From contig CAVVYM010000010.1 of the NCBI GenBank assembly GCA_963752505.1, positions 186,001 to 250,000 on the forward strand: DNA of 64,000 nucleotides, read 5' to 3'. This document shows positions 41,067 to 49,312 of this stretch, piece by piece (positions within the stretch are counted from its first letter, which is position 1; each line of letters starts with the position of its first letter). The position numbers and the translations under genes are program-made. This DNA is from JACJWR01 sp963752505 (GTDB taxonomy: Bacteria; Actinomycetota; Actinomycetes; S36-B12; UBA10799). The notes beneath the pieces were generated by a model. The model saw only the letters and a list, made by a program, of their open reading frames with translations, was not told where the DNA came from and made no database searches.

Positions 41067-43061
41067 ATGAGCGACCGAACGAAGGACCGGCCGTGGCTGA
41101 TGCGCACCTACGCGGGACACTCGTCGGCGACCAAGTCGAACGAGTTGTACCGACGCAATCTGGCTAAGGGTCAAACCGGGCTCTCCGTGGCCTTCGACCT
41201 CCCAACCCAGACCGGCTACGACCCCGACAGCGTCCTGGCGCGTGGGGAAGTGGGCAAGGTGGGCGTGCCGGTCGCGCACGTGGGTGACATGCGCGCGCTG
41301 TTCGACGGTATCCCGCTCGGCGAGATGAACACGTCGATGACCATCAACGCCACCGCCATGTGGCTGCTCGCGCTCTACCAGACGGTCGCCGAGGAGCAGG
41401 GCGCCGAGGCGGTGCAACTGCAGGGAACGACGCAGAACGACATCATCAAGGAGTATTTGTCACGCGGGACGTACGTCTTCCCGCCCGGGCCGTCACTGCG
41501 GCTCATCACCGACATGATTTCGTACACAGTGACTGAGATTCCCAAGTGGAACCCGATCAACATCTGCTCCTATCACCTGCAAGAGGCCGGCGCCAGGCCC
41601 GTGCAAGAGATCGCCTATGCCTTGAGCACCGCGATCGCCGTGCTGGACGCCGTGCGCGACGCCGGGCAGGTGCCGCCGGAGGAATTCGGCAGTGTCGTCG
41701 CGCGCATCTCCTTCTTCGTCAACGCCGGCGTGCGGTTCGTCGAGGAAATGAGCAAGATGCGGGCGTTCGTGCAGCTCTGGGACGAGATCACCCAGCAGCG
41801 CTACGGCGTGACCAACGCCAAGCAGCGGCGCTTCCGGTACGGCGTGCAGGTCAATTCATTGGGTCTCACCGAAGCCCAACCTGAGAACAACGTGCAGCGC
41901 ATCGTGCTCGAGATGTTGGCGGTGACGTTGAGCAAGGATGCCCGCGCGCGGGCCATCCAACTGCCCGCCTGGAACGAGGCGCTCGGTCTGCCCCGACCCT
42001 GGGATCAGCAGTGGTCGCTGCGCATCCAGCAAGTGCTGGCCTACGAGTCGGATCTGCTCGAGTACGACGACATCTTCGCCGGTTCCACTGTGATCGAATC
42101 GAAGGTCGCCGAACTCGTTTCGGCCGCGCGCGAGGAGATCGACCGGGTGCAGGCGATGGGCGGCGCGGTCGCAGCCGTGGAGTCGGGCTACATGAAGCAG
42201 CAACTGGTGGCCTCCCACGCGGAGCGCCGCGCCCGAATCGAGGCGGGTGAGGACGTCGTGGTGGGGCTGAACAAGTTCACCACCACCGAGGAGAACCCGC
42301 TGCTGGCCGACTTGGAGACGGCCATCCAAACCGTCGATCCCGCGGTCGAGGCGCAGGCCATCGCTGACGTCGAGCGCTGGCGGGCCGATCGGGACAACGA
42401 AGCGGCCGACGCGGCGCTGGCCGAACTCAAAGCAGTGGCAGTGACCGACGCGAACCTGATGGCCGCCACGCTCGCGTGCGCACGTGCTGGCGTGACCACC
42501 GGCGAGTGGGCGCAGGCCCTGCGTGAGGTGTTCGGCGAGTACCGGGCGCCGACTGGAGTCGCCGGTGTGACTGGGGTGCATGAGCCCGACGAGTCCCTCC
42601 TGCGGGTGCGTGATGCCGTGAAGCTGACGGGGGATGAACTCGGCGGCAAGGTGCGATTCCTGGTGGGCAAGCCCGGCCTTGACGGCCACTCCAACGGTGC
42701 CGAGCAGATTGCGGTGCGGGCCCGTGACGCCGGTTTCGAGGTCGTCTACCAGGGGATCCGTCTGACGCCCGAGCAGATCGTGGCGGCCGCTGTGGAGGAG
42801 GACGCCGACGTGGTGGGGCTGTCGATTCTCTCCGGTTCCCACATGGAACTCGTTCCACAGGTGGTCGCCGGGCTGACGGCGGCCGGATTGGACGATGTGC
42901 CCGTGGTGGTGGGAGGAATCATTCCGGAGTCGGATGCCGAGGCGCTGCGCGGTGCTGGTGTGGCGGAGGTGTTCACCCCCAAGGACTACGACGCCAACAC
43001 GATCATGCTCAAGGTGGTTGAGGCGGTTCGCTCGGCCAACAAGCTCGCCCCCGTCGGTTAG
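41067..43061 (+). CDS. Ethylmalonyl-CoA mutase (MeaA-type acyl-CoA mutase)
   Basis: A 664-residue adenosylcobalamin-dependent mutase, catalytic barrel and B12 domain in one chain. Start MSDRTKDRPWLMRTYAGHS and NLAKGQTGLSVAFDLPTQTGYDPDS match Streptomyces MeaA/ethylmalonyl-CoA mutase rather than the two-subunit methylmalonyl-CoA mutase. The cobalamin domain has KPGLDGHSNGAEQIA, the DxHxxG His that replaces the lower ligand, and LSILSGSH plus GGIIP for the nucleotide tail. GAGGAGGAAAGAGCG precedes ATG 41067; the frame is open upstream inside the dehydrogenase gene but not real. The stop overlaps the convergent ABC permease by 4 bases. Confidence 0.92.
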   Translation: MSDRTKDRPWLMRTYAGHSSATKSNELYRRNLAKGQTGLSVAFDLPTQTGYDPDSVLARGEVGKVGVPVAHVGDMRALFDGIPLGEMNTSMTINATAMWLLALYQTVAEEQGAEAVQLQGTTQNDIIKEYLSRGTYVFPPGPSLRLITDMISYTVTEIPKWNPINICSYHLQEAGARPVQEIAYALSTAIAVLDAVRDAGQVPPEEFGSVVARISFFVNAGVRFVEEMSKMRAFVQLWDEITQQRYGVTNAKQRRFRYGVQVNSLGLTEAQPENNVQRIVLEMLAVTLSKDARARAIQLPAWNEALGLPRPWDQQWSLRIQQVLAYESDLLEYDDIFAGSTVIESKVAELVSAAREEIDRVQAMGGAVAAVESGYMKQQLVASHAERRARIEAGEDVVVGLNKFTTTEENPLLADLETAIQTVDPAVEAQAIADVERWRADRDNEAADAALAELKAVAVTDANLMAATLACARAGVTTGEWAQALREVFGEYRAPTGVAGVTGVHEPDESLLRVRDAVKLTGDELGGKVRFLVGKPGLDGHSNGAEQIAVRARDAGFEVVYQGIRLTPEQIVAAAVEEDADVVGLSILSGSHMELVPQVVAGLTAAGLDDVPVVVGGIIPESDAEALRGAGVAEVFTPKDYDANTIMLKVVEAVRSANKLAPVG

Positions 43062-43897
43062 CGTTCGCCGCGACGCTGCCACTTGAACGTGGTCAGCGCC
43101 AGCACCCCGCCGAGCACAGTCCACAGAACCAGCGCGAGGGCCACCTGGGGCAGTTCCCAGGAGCCTGCGACCTCTTGGGCGGTGAAACTGTCGGGCAGGA
43201 ATACGGAACGCATGCCCTGCGTGAGCCACTTCAGCGGGAACAGTGAGGCCAGTTGCTGCATCCAATCCGGCAACTGGCTGAAAACGAAGAACACCCCTGA
43301 GGTGAACTGCAGTACGAGCACGATCGGCGTTACCAACGCTGGGGCGCTGCGCCCATTCTTGGGCACCGACGAGAAGGCGATTCCCAGCAACGTGCAGCAC
43401 ACCAATCCCAGAACTGAAATCCAGCCGAAAGTGAACCACTTGAAGGCGCTGGCGGGCAGTTCCAGGCCGTAGAACAGCATGCCAATCGCCATCAGCAGAA
43501 TTACCTGGACTACATAGATCACCACCACCATGCCGACCTTGCCCACGAAGTAGGCGGACTTGGGCATGGGGCTGCCTTCAAGGCGCTTGAGGGTTCCGTC
43601 GTCGCGTTCCTGTGGGATGCCGATTGCGAGGTTCTGGAACGAGGTGTACACGACACCGGAGGCGATCATGCCAGCGACGAAGTACTGGCTGAACGTGACG
43701 CCAGGGGCGATCTCGGTGTTGAACACGGATCCGAACACCACCAGCAGGAGCATCGGCAGTGCGAAGGTGAATACCGCAGCTTCCTTGTCGCGGAAGAACT
43801 GACGCAGCTCAATGCCTATTCGTTTGAAGCCGATGGCAGTGGCGCTGGGCAGAGCGGACGAAGGCCGCTGATCGGAGGTGGCGTCGGTGATGCTCAT
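43058..43897 (-). CDS. ABC-2 type exporter permease
   Basis: A 279-residue inner-membrane protein with six hydrophobic segments of ABC-2 type. The N-terminus IGIELRQFFRDKEAAVFTFALPMLLLVVFG is the coupling-helix region, followed by GIPQERDDGTLKRLEGSPM. It overlaps the upstream ATPase gene by 4 bases, forming a two-gene exporter. Substrate unknown (drug, lipid or polymer). The 3' end overlaps the mutase gene tail-to-tail. Confidence 0.85.
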   Translation of the reverse strand: MSITDATSDQRPSSALPSATAIGFKRIGIELRQFFRDKEAAVFTFALPMLLLVVFGSVFNTEIAPGVTFSQYFVAGMIASGVVYTSFQNLAIGIPQERDDGTLKRLEGSPMPKSAYFVGKVGMVVVIYVVQVILLMAIGMLFYGLELPASAFKWFTFGWISVLGLVCCTLLGIAFSSVPKNGRSAPALVTPIVLVLQFTSGVFFVFSQLPDWMQQLASLFPLKWLTQGMRSVFLPDSFTAQEVAGSWELPQVALALVLWTVLGGVLALTTFKWQRRGER

Positions 43898-44787
43898 GCG
43901 AGCAGTTCCCCTTCCCGTGCGATGTCCTCGTCCGTGCCGACTTCAGCCCTCACCAGTTCCAGGTAGGTGTCCTCCAGAGTTGGTCGGCGGACGATGAGCT
44001 CGGGAACCTCACCGCCGAACTCGGATGCCAGCCTGGTCACCAACGCGGTGGGCGATTCGGTGATTTCGGTGCGGGGGGTGCCATCGGGTCCTGACCACGT
44101 GACGGTCGCTTGACCGGCCTGCCGGCCACCGAGGCGCTCTGGCACATCGCAGGCCAGCACTCGGCCAGCCGCGATGATCGCCACCCGATCGGCCAGCGCC
44201 TCGGCCTCCTCCAGGTAGTGCGTCGTGAGCAGGATCGTCGTCCCCTCGTCCTTGAGTGCCTCGATGAGCGCCCAGAATTGGCGGCGCGCCTCGGGGTCGA
44301 ATCCCGTCGTGGGCTCGTCCAGGAACAGCACATTGGGCCGGCCAATGATCCCCAGAGCCACGTCGAGGCGGCGGCGTTGGCCGCCGGACAGGTCCGTCGA
44401 GCGGGCGTCGTGTTTCTCGGTGAGGCCAACCGCTTCGATCACCTCATCCGGGTCTCGGGGATCCGCGTAGTAGGTCGCGAAATGGCGCACGGCCTCACTG
44501 ACGGTGAGGTCGGTGAGATCCCGCGAGGTCTGCAGCACGATGCCCAACTGCGCCCGCCAGGCTCGCGGCCGGGTGCTGGGGTCGACGCCGAGCACCCACG
44601 CTTCGCCGCCGGTGCGATCCCGGTAGCCTTCGAGGATTTCCGTGGTGGTGGTCTTGCCCGCCCCGTTGGGGCCGAGCAGCGAGAAACACTCGCCGGAGTG
44701 GATCTCCAGATCGACTCCGCGGACCGCCTCGACGTCCCCGTAGGTCTTGCGCAGGTCGATGGTTCGGATCGCGATGTCGGATGGCAT
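43894..44787 (-). CDS. ABC exporter ATPase, DrrA/NodI-like
   Basis: A 297-residue ATPase. Walker A LLGPNGAGKTTTTEIL, signature DLSGGQRRRLDVALG, Walker B VLFLDEPTTGFDPEARRQ and the switch His in LLTTHYLEEAEALAD. The C-terminal 70 residues are the regulatory extension common in DrrA-like exporters. I start at ATG 44787, which has CAGACT 6 nt upstream; the open frame up to 44886 is not homologous. Divergent from the nucS-like relic. Confidence 0.88.
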   Translation of the reverse strand: MPSDIAIRTIDLRKTYGDVEAVRGVDLEIHSGECFSLLGPNGAGKTTTTEILEGYRDRTGGEAWVLGVDPSTRPRAWRAQLGIVLQTSRDLTDLTVSEAVRHFATYYADPRDPDEVIEAVGLTEKHDARSTDLSGGQRRRLDVALGIIGRPNVLFLDEPTTGFDPEARRQFWALIEALKDEGTTILLTTHYLEEAEALADRVAIIAAGRVLACDVPERLGGRQAGQATVTWSGPDGTPRTEITESPTALVTRLASEFGGEVPELIVRRPTLEDTYLELVRAEVGTDEDIAREGELLA

Positions 44788-44825
44788 GGCCCCAGTCTGC
44801 CGGGGATGCACCAACATTCGCCGGA

Positions 44826-44870
44826 TAGCCTGGCCGCATGCGGCTGCTGATCGCGCCGAACGTCCCTTGA
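44826..44870 (+). pseudogene. Possible relic of the nucS promoter and first codons
   Basis: TAGCCT, 6 nt, then ATG CGG CTG CTG ATC GC (44838-44854), which equals the real nucS start (ATG CGA CTG TTG ATC GC at 49313) in 15 of 17 bases and in all five full codons (MRLLI), with the same -10-to-ATG spacing (TACCCT, 6 nt). After codon 6 the frame runs to TGA at 44868-44870. It may be the stump of the original nucS or a chance 10-codon leaderless ORF. Confidence 0.35.
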
Positions 44871-44920
44871 GGCATTCGCAAACCATCTGGTGAGTTTGTC
44901 GAGTGATTTCCCGAGGCCCC

Positions 44921-45433
44921 TCAGGGGTGCTTAGGCCAGCACAGCGAGGGCGCGGAAGTCGTTGATGGCAAAGCCGCCGAAGGATTGGTGGCCAGCATTG
45001 CTCGCCGCGAGCTGGTCCATCGACCTGTCAGGGCAATGCGCCCCTCCTGCCAGAAGGTGACGAAGGCCGGTTCGATGTCGAACTGTAGCCCTGTCAGTTG
45101 CGCTTGTTGCCGTTCCTGATGGCTGCGATGTCCGCGACCACATGTGACATCGAGCGAGATCGTGCTTCCGCCGATTGCCCTGAACCTGGCGAAGCCTGCG
45201 CCTAATTCGCTCAGCGGTGTGAGGTCAATGCGGCGCCATTCATAGGCGGCCACACGTTGCTCAGCCATGGCTGAGCCGTTGTCGGTCCAGGCCGCGTGCG
45301 CTGGAAGGGTCAAGGCAGGTACCCCGAGAGCGGTGAAAATGGCGACCAAGGCCAACCAGAGAGAACGAATCAGACTCTTCGCGCCCAAACTCTGTCCGCC
45401 CACGGGGGCGAGATGCCCACCGATACTGTCCAT
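44921..45433 (-). pseudogene. Degraded paralogue of the secreted barrel-like protein at 48.3-49.3 kb
   Basis: The frame encodes a signal-peptide-like start (SLWLALVAIFTALGVPALTLPAHA) followed by AAYEWRRIDLTPLSEL and GGSTISLDVT, which aligns with LYEWRRVDQTSLAEL and GGQAVVLDLT of the intact gene. A GLQFDIEPAF segment then resembles YLVWDVEPW of the intact protein, implying an internal deletion of about 60 residues. After about 45010 the plausible protein continues in the neighbouring frame (ending HQSFGGFAINDFRALAVLA at 44931), so a frameshift is likely. Probably not functional. Confidence 0.5.
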
Positions 45434-45510
45434 GCGCGGTGCATCTGCAGGAGGTCAGCCGCCCTTGACAGCGCGAAACGGCTGACTTCACCGCTTGCTC
45501 TCACATTTGC

Positions 45511-47010
45511 TCACTTCGCTGGGCCATCCGCGCCAGAGGAATTTCTCCTGCTTCTCAAGAGTTTCGATTCGGATGGCTGTTCGTTTGCTGGTTTACTTTC
45601 TGCGCTCTGGCTGAATCCTTCCCTCGTCATCTCACCCCAACTACGGCCGTGCTTGCCGAACGTGAAGAGAATCGCTTTACATCGAATAAGGGCCAAGTAC
45701 TGTCGATAGCCGAGGTTTTCCAGGACCGCAGAGGCGCACAACCAGGCCATATCCCGCCAACTGGGGTATCGGCGATAGGTGTGCTGTTCAATGATCACGA
45801 CAAAGTAAGACATCGCGATCCCACTGAGAACCGCCAAGATGAAGAACCAGACAGCGACGGCAGGGTTGATCAGTCCGGTGAGGATGGCGAAGATCATGAA
45901 CGCATAGCCAAAGACTCCCACGAGCGGGCCGAAGAACTCGAAAAGCAGGAAGTACGGCAATGCAACGCGCCCGATTCCCTTATAACGAGGACGGAAGAAC
46001 ATATCCTTGTGTAGCCAAAGCATCTGCCCAAGCCCACGCTGCCAGCGATCTCTTTGTCGGCTCAAGATCTTCATTGAGGACGGGACCTCAGTCCAGCAGA
46101 TGGGATCGGGAGAGAACGTGATTCGGTATTCGCGATCTTCCTCAAGCGCCCTGCGATGCAATCGCAATACGAGTTCGGCGTCCTCCCCGACAGTTCTGGT
46201 GTCGTAGCCACCCACGTCAACTATCGCATCGCGTCGAAATAGCCCGAAGGCCCCGGAGATGATGATTAGCAGGTTGAAGCGTGACCAGCCGATCCTGGCG
46301 CCCAGAAACACACGCAGATACTCCATGATCTGCATGTTGGGCAGCAGGGTGGACGGGGTACGCACCGTCGAAAGTTGGATGCCATCGAAGACCGACCCAT
46401 TGGCCACTCGAACAATACCTCCGACTGCAACCGTTTCTGGGTGCGTCTGGAATTCCCAGACCAAACTGGCAAGTGCTTGATGGTCGAGCAGAGTGTCAGC
46501 ATCCAACGCGCACACCAAGGGATAGCGGGCGTAATTGAGTGCAGCATTGAGCGCGTCCGCTTTGCCTGCGTTTTCTTTGTCGACTACGAAGACCCGGTCG
46601 TCAAGGCGACTCGCGTAAGTCGCCTTCAGTTCTGCGCAGGTCAGCCCTGATCTCGGCGCTCGACCAAAGGGGACCAAATCGAAGCCGGCTACCAGACGCT
46701 TGAGGGTGTCATCGCTGGAACCGTCGTTGACGATGACAACTTCGAAGGTGGCGAAGTCACTAGCGAGGAGGGCTCGGATTGAGTCCACGATTGTGGCCTC
46801 CTCGTTGTGTGCTGGCACCATCAAGGTCACAGCCAGACTCAGCGGCGATTCGGCCACCTCTCGGTAGTTGCGCATAGGTCGACGAAGGATGTACCCGCGG
46901 ACAGTGAGTGCACCGGCAACCATGAGGGACAGCGAGATCGTCTGTAGCGCGACCAAATACAGGAAGGTGCCCAAAGTGATGACGAAGGTGACGACCTCCA
47001 GCCAGGTCAC
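45511..47010 (-). CDS. Processive family 2 glycosyltransferase (cellulose/chitin/hyaluronan synthase-like)
   Basis: A 499-residue membrane glycosyltransferase: N-terminal hydrophobic region (about 5-40), a GT-A domain with MVPAHNEEATIV, VIVNDGSSDDT, CALDADTLLDH (DxD), GEDAELVLRLHR and QRDRWQRGLGQ (the Q-x-x-R-W of processive synthases), then three or four C-terminal membrane segments and a polar tail. By family it polymerises and extrudes a beta-linked polysaccharide; the sugar is unknown. The start overlaps the upstream HEAT gene stop by 4 bases. Codon third positions are less GC-rich than in flanking genes: 45961-46020 has 30 G/C of 60. Confidence 0.85.
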   Translation of the reverse strand: MTWLEVVTFVITLGTFLYLVALQTISLSLMVAGALTVRGYILRRPMRNYREVAESPLSLAVTLMVPAHNEEATIVDSIRALLASDFATFEVVIVNDGSSDDTLKRLVAGFDLVPFGRAPRSGLTCAELKATYASRLDDRVFVVDKENAGKADALNAALNYARYPLVCALDADTLLDHQALASLVWEFQTHPETVAVGGIVRVANGSVFDGIQLSTVRTPSTLLPNMQIMEYLRVFLGARIGWSRFNLLIIISGAFGLFRRDAIVDVGGYDTRTVGEDAELVLRLHRRALEEDREYRITFSPDPICWTEVPSSMKILSRQRDRWQRGLGQMLWLHKDMFFRPRYKGIGRVALPYFLLFEFFGPLVGVFGYAFMIFAILTGLINPAVAVWFFILAVLSGIAMSYFVVIIEQHTYRRYPSWRDMAWLCASAVLENLGYRQYLALIRCKAILFTFGKHGRSWGEMTREGFSQSAESKPANEQPSESKLLRSRRNSSGADGPAK

Positions 47011-48131
47011 GCGACTGCCCCCAGGAACTCAAGTTGCTCTCGCGCTCGGTGTGCAGCGTAGGGATCGCTGCCAAGTGCAACTTGGTGCAGAGCGCTGATT
47101 CCTTGTGCGCCGAGGGAGGCCAGCGACGACGCCGCATACCCGCGTATCCACCAATCCGGATCAGTCATTGCTTCCGTGAGTACCGCGACGACCTTCTCTC
47201 GCGCTCTGTCGGGTATCTCGACTTCGGCGATTGCCTTGACTGCTTGGGCGCGAACGATCGGTGACGCGTCGGATAAGGCCAACTGCAATTCAGCCGAAAG
47301 CGCAGTCGTACAGGCGGACAAGGTGCGCACTGCGGCGGCTCGCTCATCGACGGTCCCTTGCGCGATCCAGCGGTGAATTTCGACGGGCTCAATGTGGATC
47401 CGGCTGAGCGCAATTGCACGCATGAGTGCGAGTGCCTGTCTGTCGCCTTGGGTGTGTGTCAAGGCGATCTCGTTCCGCTGGTCAGACGAGGTGTCAACGT
47501 TCGGCTGGTGTTCGGCAAGGGCGTCCCGAAGGTAGGGCCATGCCCAAGGGTTGGCAAGTCGCTCTACGATTCGTGCCTCGGCCAGCGGCGTGACTGGGTG
47601 TGGCGTATCGGGGCGCAACAGGTTCAGCAAGGACTCGAAAGCTTCAGCACTGGCAACCAGGTCGAGGGCGCGGATCGCACAGAGTCGAACGTCGCCATCT
47701 CGATCGTTGGCGAATTCGGCAATCAGGTCGCAATCGCTAGGTCGTCCCAAGTAGCCGAGCAGTAACAGAGCCAGGCCCCGACGGACGGCGTTTCGACTGT
47801 TGAGGCCCGTTCTGAGGCCTGCGGCCACGCTTTCAAGGAGAGGCAGCTTAATAACGGGGTTGGCAAACTCGGGATCCTGTCCCACCTCGTCGAAGGCTCG
47901 TACCAGGGCCTCCCACTCTGCGTTGCTGGCGTTGCGCCAACTCTCGATCTGGTGTTGAGAGACTGACGTCGGACTCCGCAGCAGCGAGCGGTTGGCGGTG
48001 AAACGCTCCTTGGCGCGCTGTTCCCGGCGATCCCGCGCAGCTTTGGAAAGCAGGGCAGCCAACAAACCCAGCAGCGTGAGTACAAAGATGCCCACCGTCG
48101 AGTAGATGATCACGATGAGCGAGATCTTCAT
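47007..48131 (-). CDS. Membrane-anchored HEAT-repeat protein
   Basis: A 374-residue protein: N-terminal transmembrane helix (about 5-28), a charged linker (RDRREQRAKERF), then helical repeats of HEAT/armadillo type (RRGLALLLLGYLGRPSDCDLIAEFANDRDGDVRLCAIRALDLV; DASPIVRAQAVKAIAEVE; DPDWWIRGYAASSLASLG). Such repeats are protein-protein interaction solenoids. Translational overlap with the synthase (ATGA) suggests that it is a partner of the glycosyltransferase, perhaps a scaffold on the cytoplasmic face. No enzyme motif. It reads towards the synthase and is divergent from the secreted barrel gene. Confidence 0.75.
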   Translation of the reverse strand: MKISLIVIIYSTVGIFVLTLLGLLAALLSKAARDRREQRAKERFTANRSLLRSPTSVSQHQIESWRNASNAEWEALVRAFDEVGQDPEFANPVIKLPLLESVAAGLRTGLNSRNAVRRGLALLLLGYLGRPSDCDLIAEFANDRDGDVRLCAIRALDLVASAEAFESLLNLLRPDTPHPVTPLAEARIVERLANPWAWPYLRDALAEHQPNVDTSSDQRNEIALTHTQGDRQALALMRAIALSRIHIEPVEIHRWIAQGTVDERAAAVRTLSACTTALSAELQLALSDASPIVRAQAVKAIAEVEIPDRAREKVVAVLTEAMTDPDWWIRGYAASSLASLGAQGISALHQVALGSDPYAAHRAREQLEFLGAVA

Positions 48132-48258
48132 CGTCTAATCTTGCCCCCGTCTTGGGCCGGACTCAGATCACCCGGCGAGTTCTCTACCACCTCGGTCCAC
48201 AATACCCGTGGCCGTGACTCTGCTCGATCGCATCGTCTGTCTGCGGAATCCGATCCAC

Positions 48259-48264
48259 TAGAGT
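48259..48264 (+). promoter_or_regulatory. -10 box for the secreted barrel-like protein gene
   Basis: TAGAGT about 25 nt before the GTG start, followed by the GAGGAGG ribosome binding site, so here the message has a short leader. The divergent HEAT gene starts at 48131; the 157-bp gap between them otherwise holds nothing clear. Confidence 0.45.
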
Positions 48265-48288
48265 GGGAAGTCTGGAGCGAGGAGGAAT

Positions 48289-49308
48289 GTGGCGCTCAGC
48301 AACTCGGGTGAGTCACGCTCGTCAAGGTCCGGCGCACGGGGGAAGACCCGACGGCGGACAACGATTGTGATGTCTGTCGTTGTCGTTGCGGCTCTGGTCG
48401 TCGTCGCTGCAGGTGCTGGCTTCGCAGCGTGGAGGGGTTTCTCCGGTTCGCCACTCATTGAGGCCGATCGGCGGGCCCGCCTCTACGAATGGCGTCGAGT
48501 CGACCAAACTTCACTAGCGGAACTAAGCGAGGCGCTTGAACTATGGGCGGATCGCGGAGGGCAGGCGGTGGTGCTAGATCTGACCGTACTTGCACCGGCA
48601 AGTGCAAGTCGTGTCGAAGATCAGGCCCACGCCGCCCTCGCCGGGTACGTGGCTGCTGCTGGCCAACTGGGACTGCGTGTCGAGGCGCTCGCTGGGGATC
48701 CGGATTTGGTCACTGACTTGGTTGCGGTCACCGCAATCAACGAGTCGCTCGGCGCCTACAACGAGAAATATCCCGAGCAACGAATCTCCTACCTGGTGTG
48801 GGACGTGGAACCCTGGCAGTACTCGACCTGGGATCCAGCCGATTTCTTGGACTATGCCCGGTTCGCTCTCGCCGGTACTGCTCCCGGCATCACCCCAGGA
48901 TTCGCGGTGCCCGTGTGGTTCACTGGCACCCATGCTGAACAGATGAGTTGGAGTGGTGCATCCTCAACGATGGGAGCGCACCTCGCTCGTATCGTGGCGC
49001 AGCGTGAAGGCGCCTTCGTTGCTGTGATGGATTACTTCGACGACATCTCGGCTGCCAGGTCGGGTCTGCAGCCCTGGCTGGAATTGGGTGTTCCGGTGCG
49101 ATCGGTATTTGAGATTGGGCGGTCCGAGCGGGGAACCACGATGCTTGGGTGGACGTGGCCGGAGCAGTCGCGTTTCCTCAACGAGGTGAGCCGGGATTGG
49201 GTCGGACTGGAGGTTTACCAGGGGCTCGATGTTGATTCGGCGCTCTACCTTCCCGGCTTGCCTGGTGGACTGTCTGAAGTGGCACCGAACACCGCCCCAC
49301 TACCCTGA
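48289..49308 (+). CDS. Secreted or anchored glycoside-hydrolase-like barrel protein of unknown family
   Basis: A 339-residue protein: a basic Ser-rich start, a transmembrane or signal segment (about 24-50), then an extracytoplasmic domain. LYEWRRVDQTSLAEL, GGQAVVLDLTVLA, ISYLVWDVEPWQYSTW (Asp-x-Glu at a strand end), ITPGFAVPVWFTG, FVAVMDYFDD and WVGLEVYQGLD look like successive beta-strands of a TIM barrel with acidic residues in the active-site face, as in polysaccharide-cluster hydrolases. The GTG start has GAGGAGG upstream. A decayed paralogue lies at 44.9-45.4 kb. Inference: it trims or releases the polymer made by the GT2 enzyme. Family not recognised. Confidence 0.65.
   Translation: MALSNSGESRSSRSGARGKTRRRTTIVMSVVVVAALVVVAAGAGFAAWRGFSGSPLIEADRRARLYEWRRVDQTSLAELSEALELWADRGGQAVVLDLTVLAPASASRVEDQAHAALAGYVAAAGQLGLRVEALAGDPDLVTDLVAVTAINESLGAYNEKYPEQRISYLVWDVEPWQYSTWDPADFLDYARFALAGTAPGITPGFAVPVWFTGTHAEQMSWSGASSTMGAHLARIVAQREGAFVAVMDYFDDISAARSGLQPWLELGVPVRSVFEIGRSERGTTMLGWTWPEQSRFLNEVSRDWVGLEVYQGLDVDSALYLPGLPGGLSEVAPNTAPLP
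49301..49306 (+). promoter_or_regulatory. -10 box of a leaderless promoter (nucS)
   Basis: TACCCT, 6 nt before the nucS ATG at 49313, overlapping the end of the barrel gene; no ribosome binding site. Confidence 0.5.
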
Positions 49309-49312
49309 TTCC

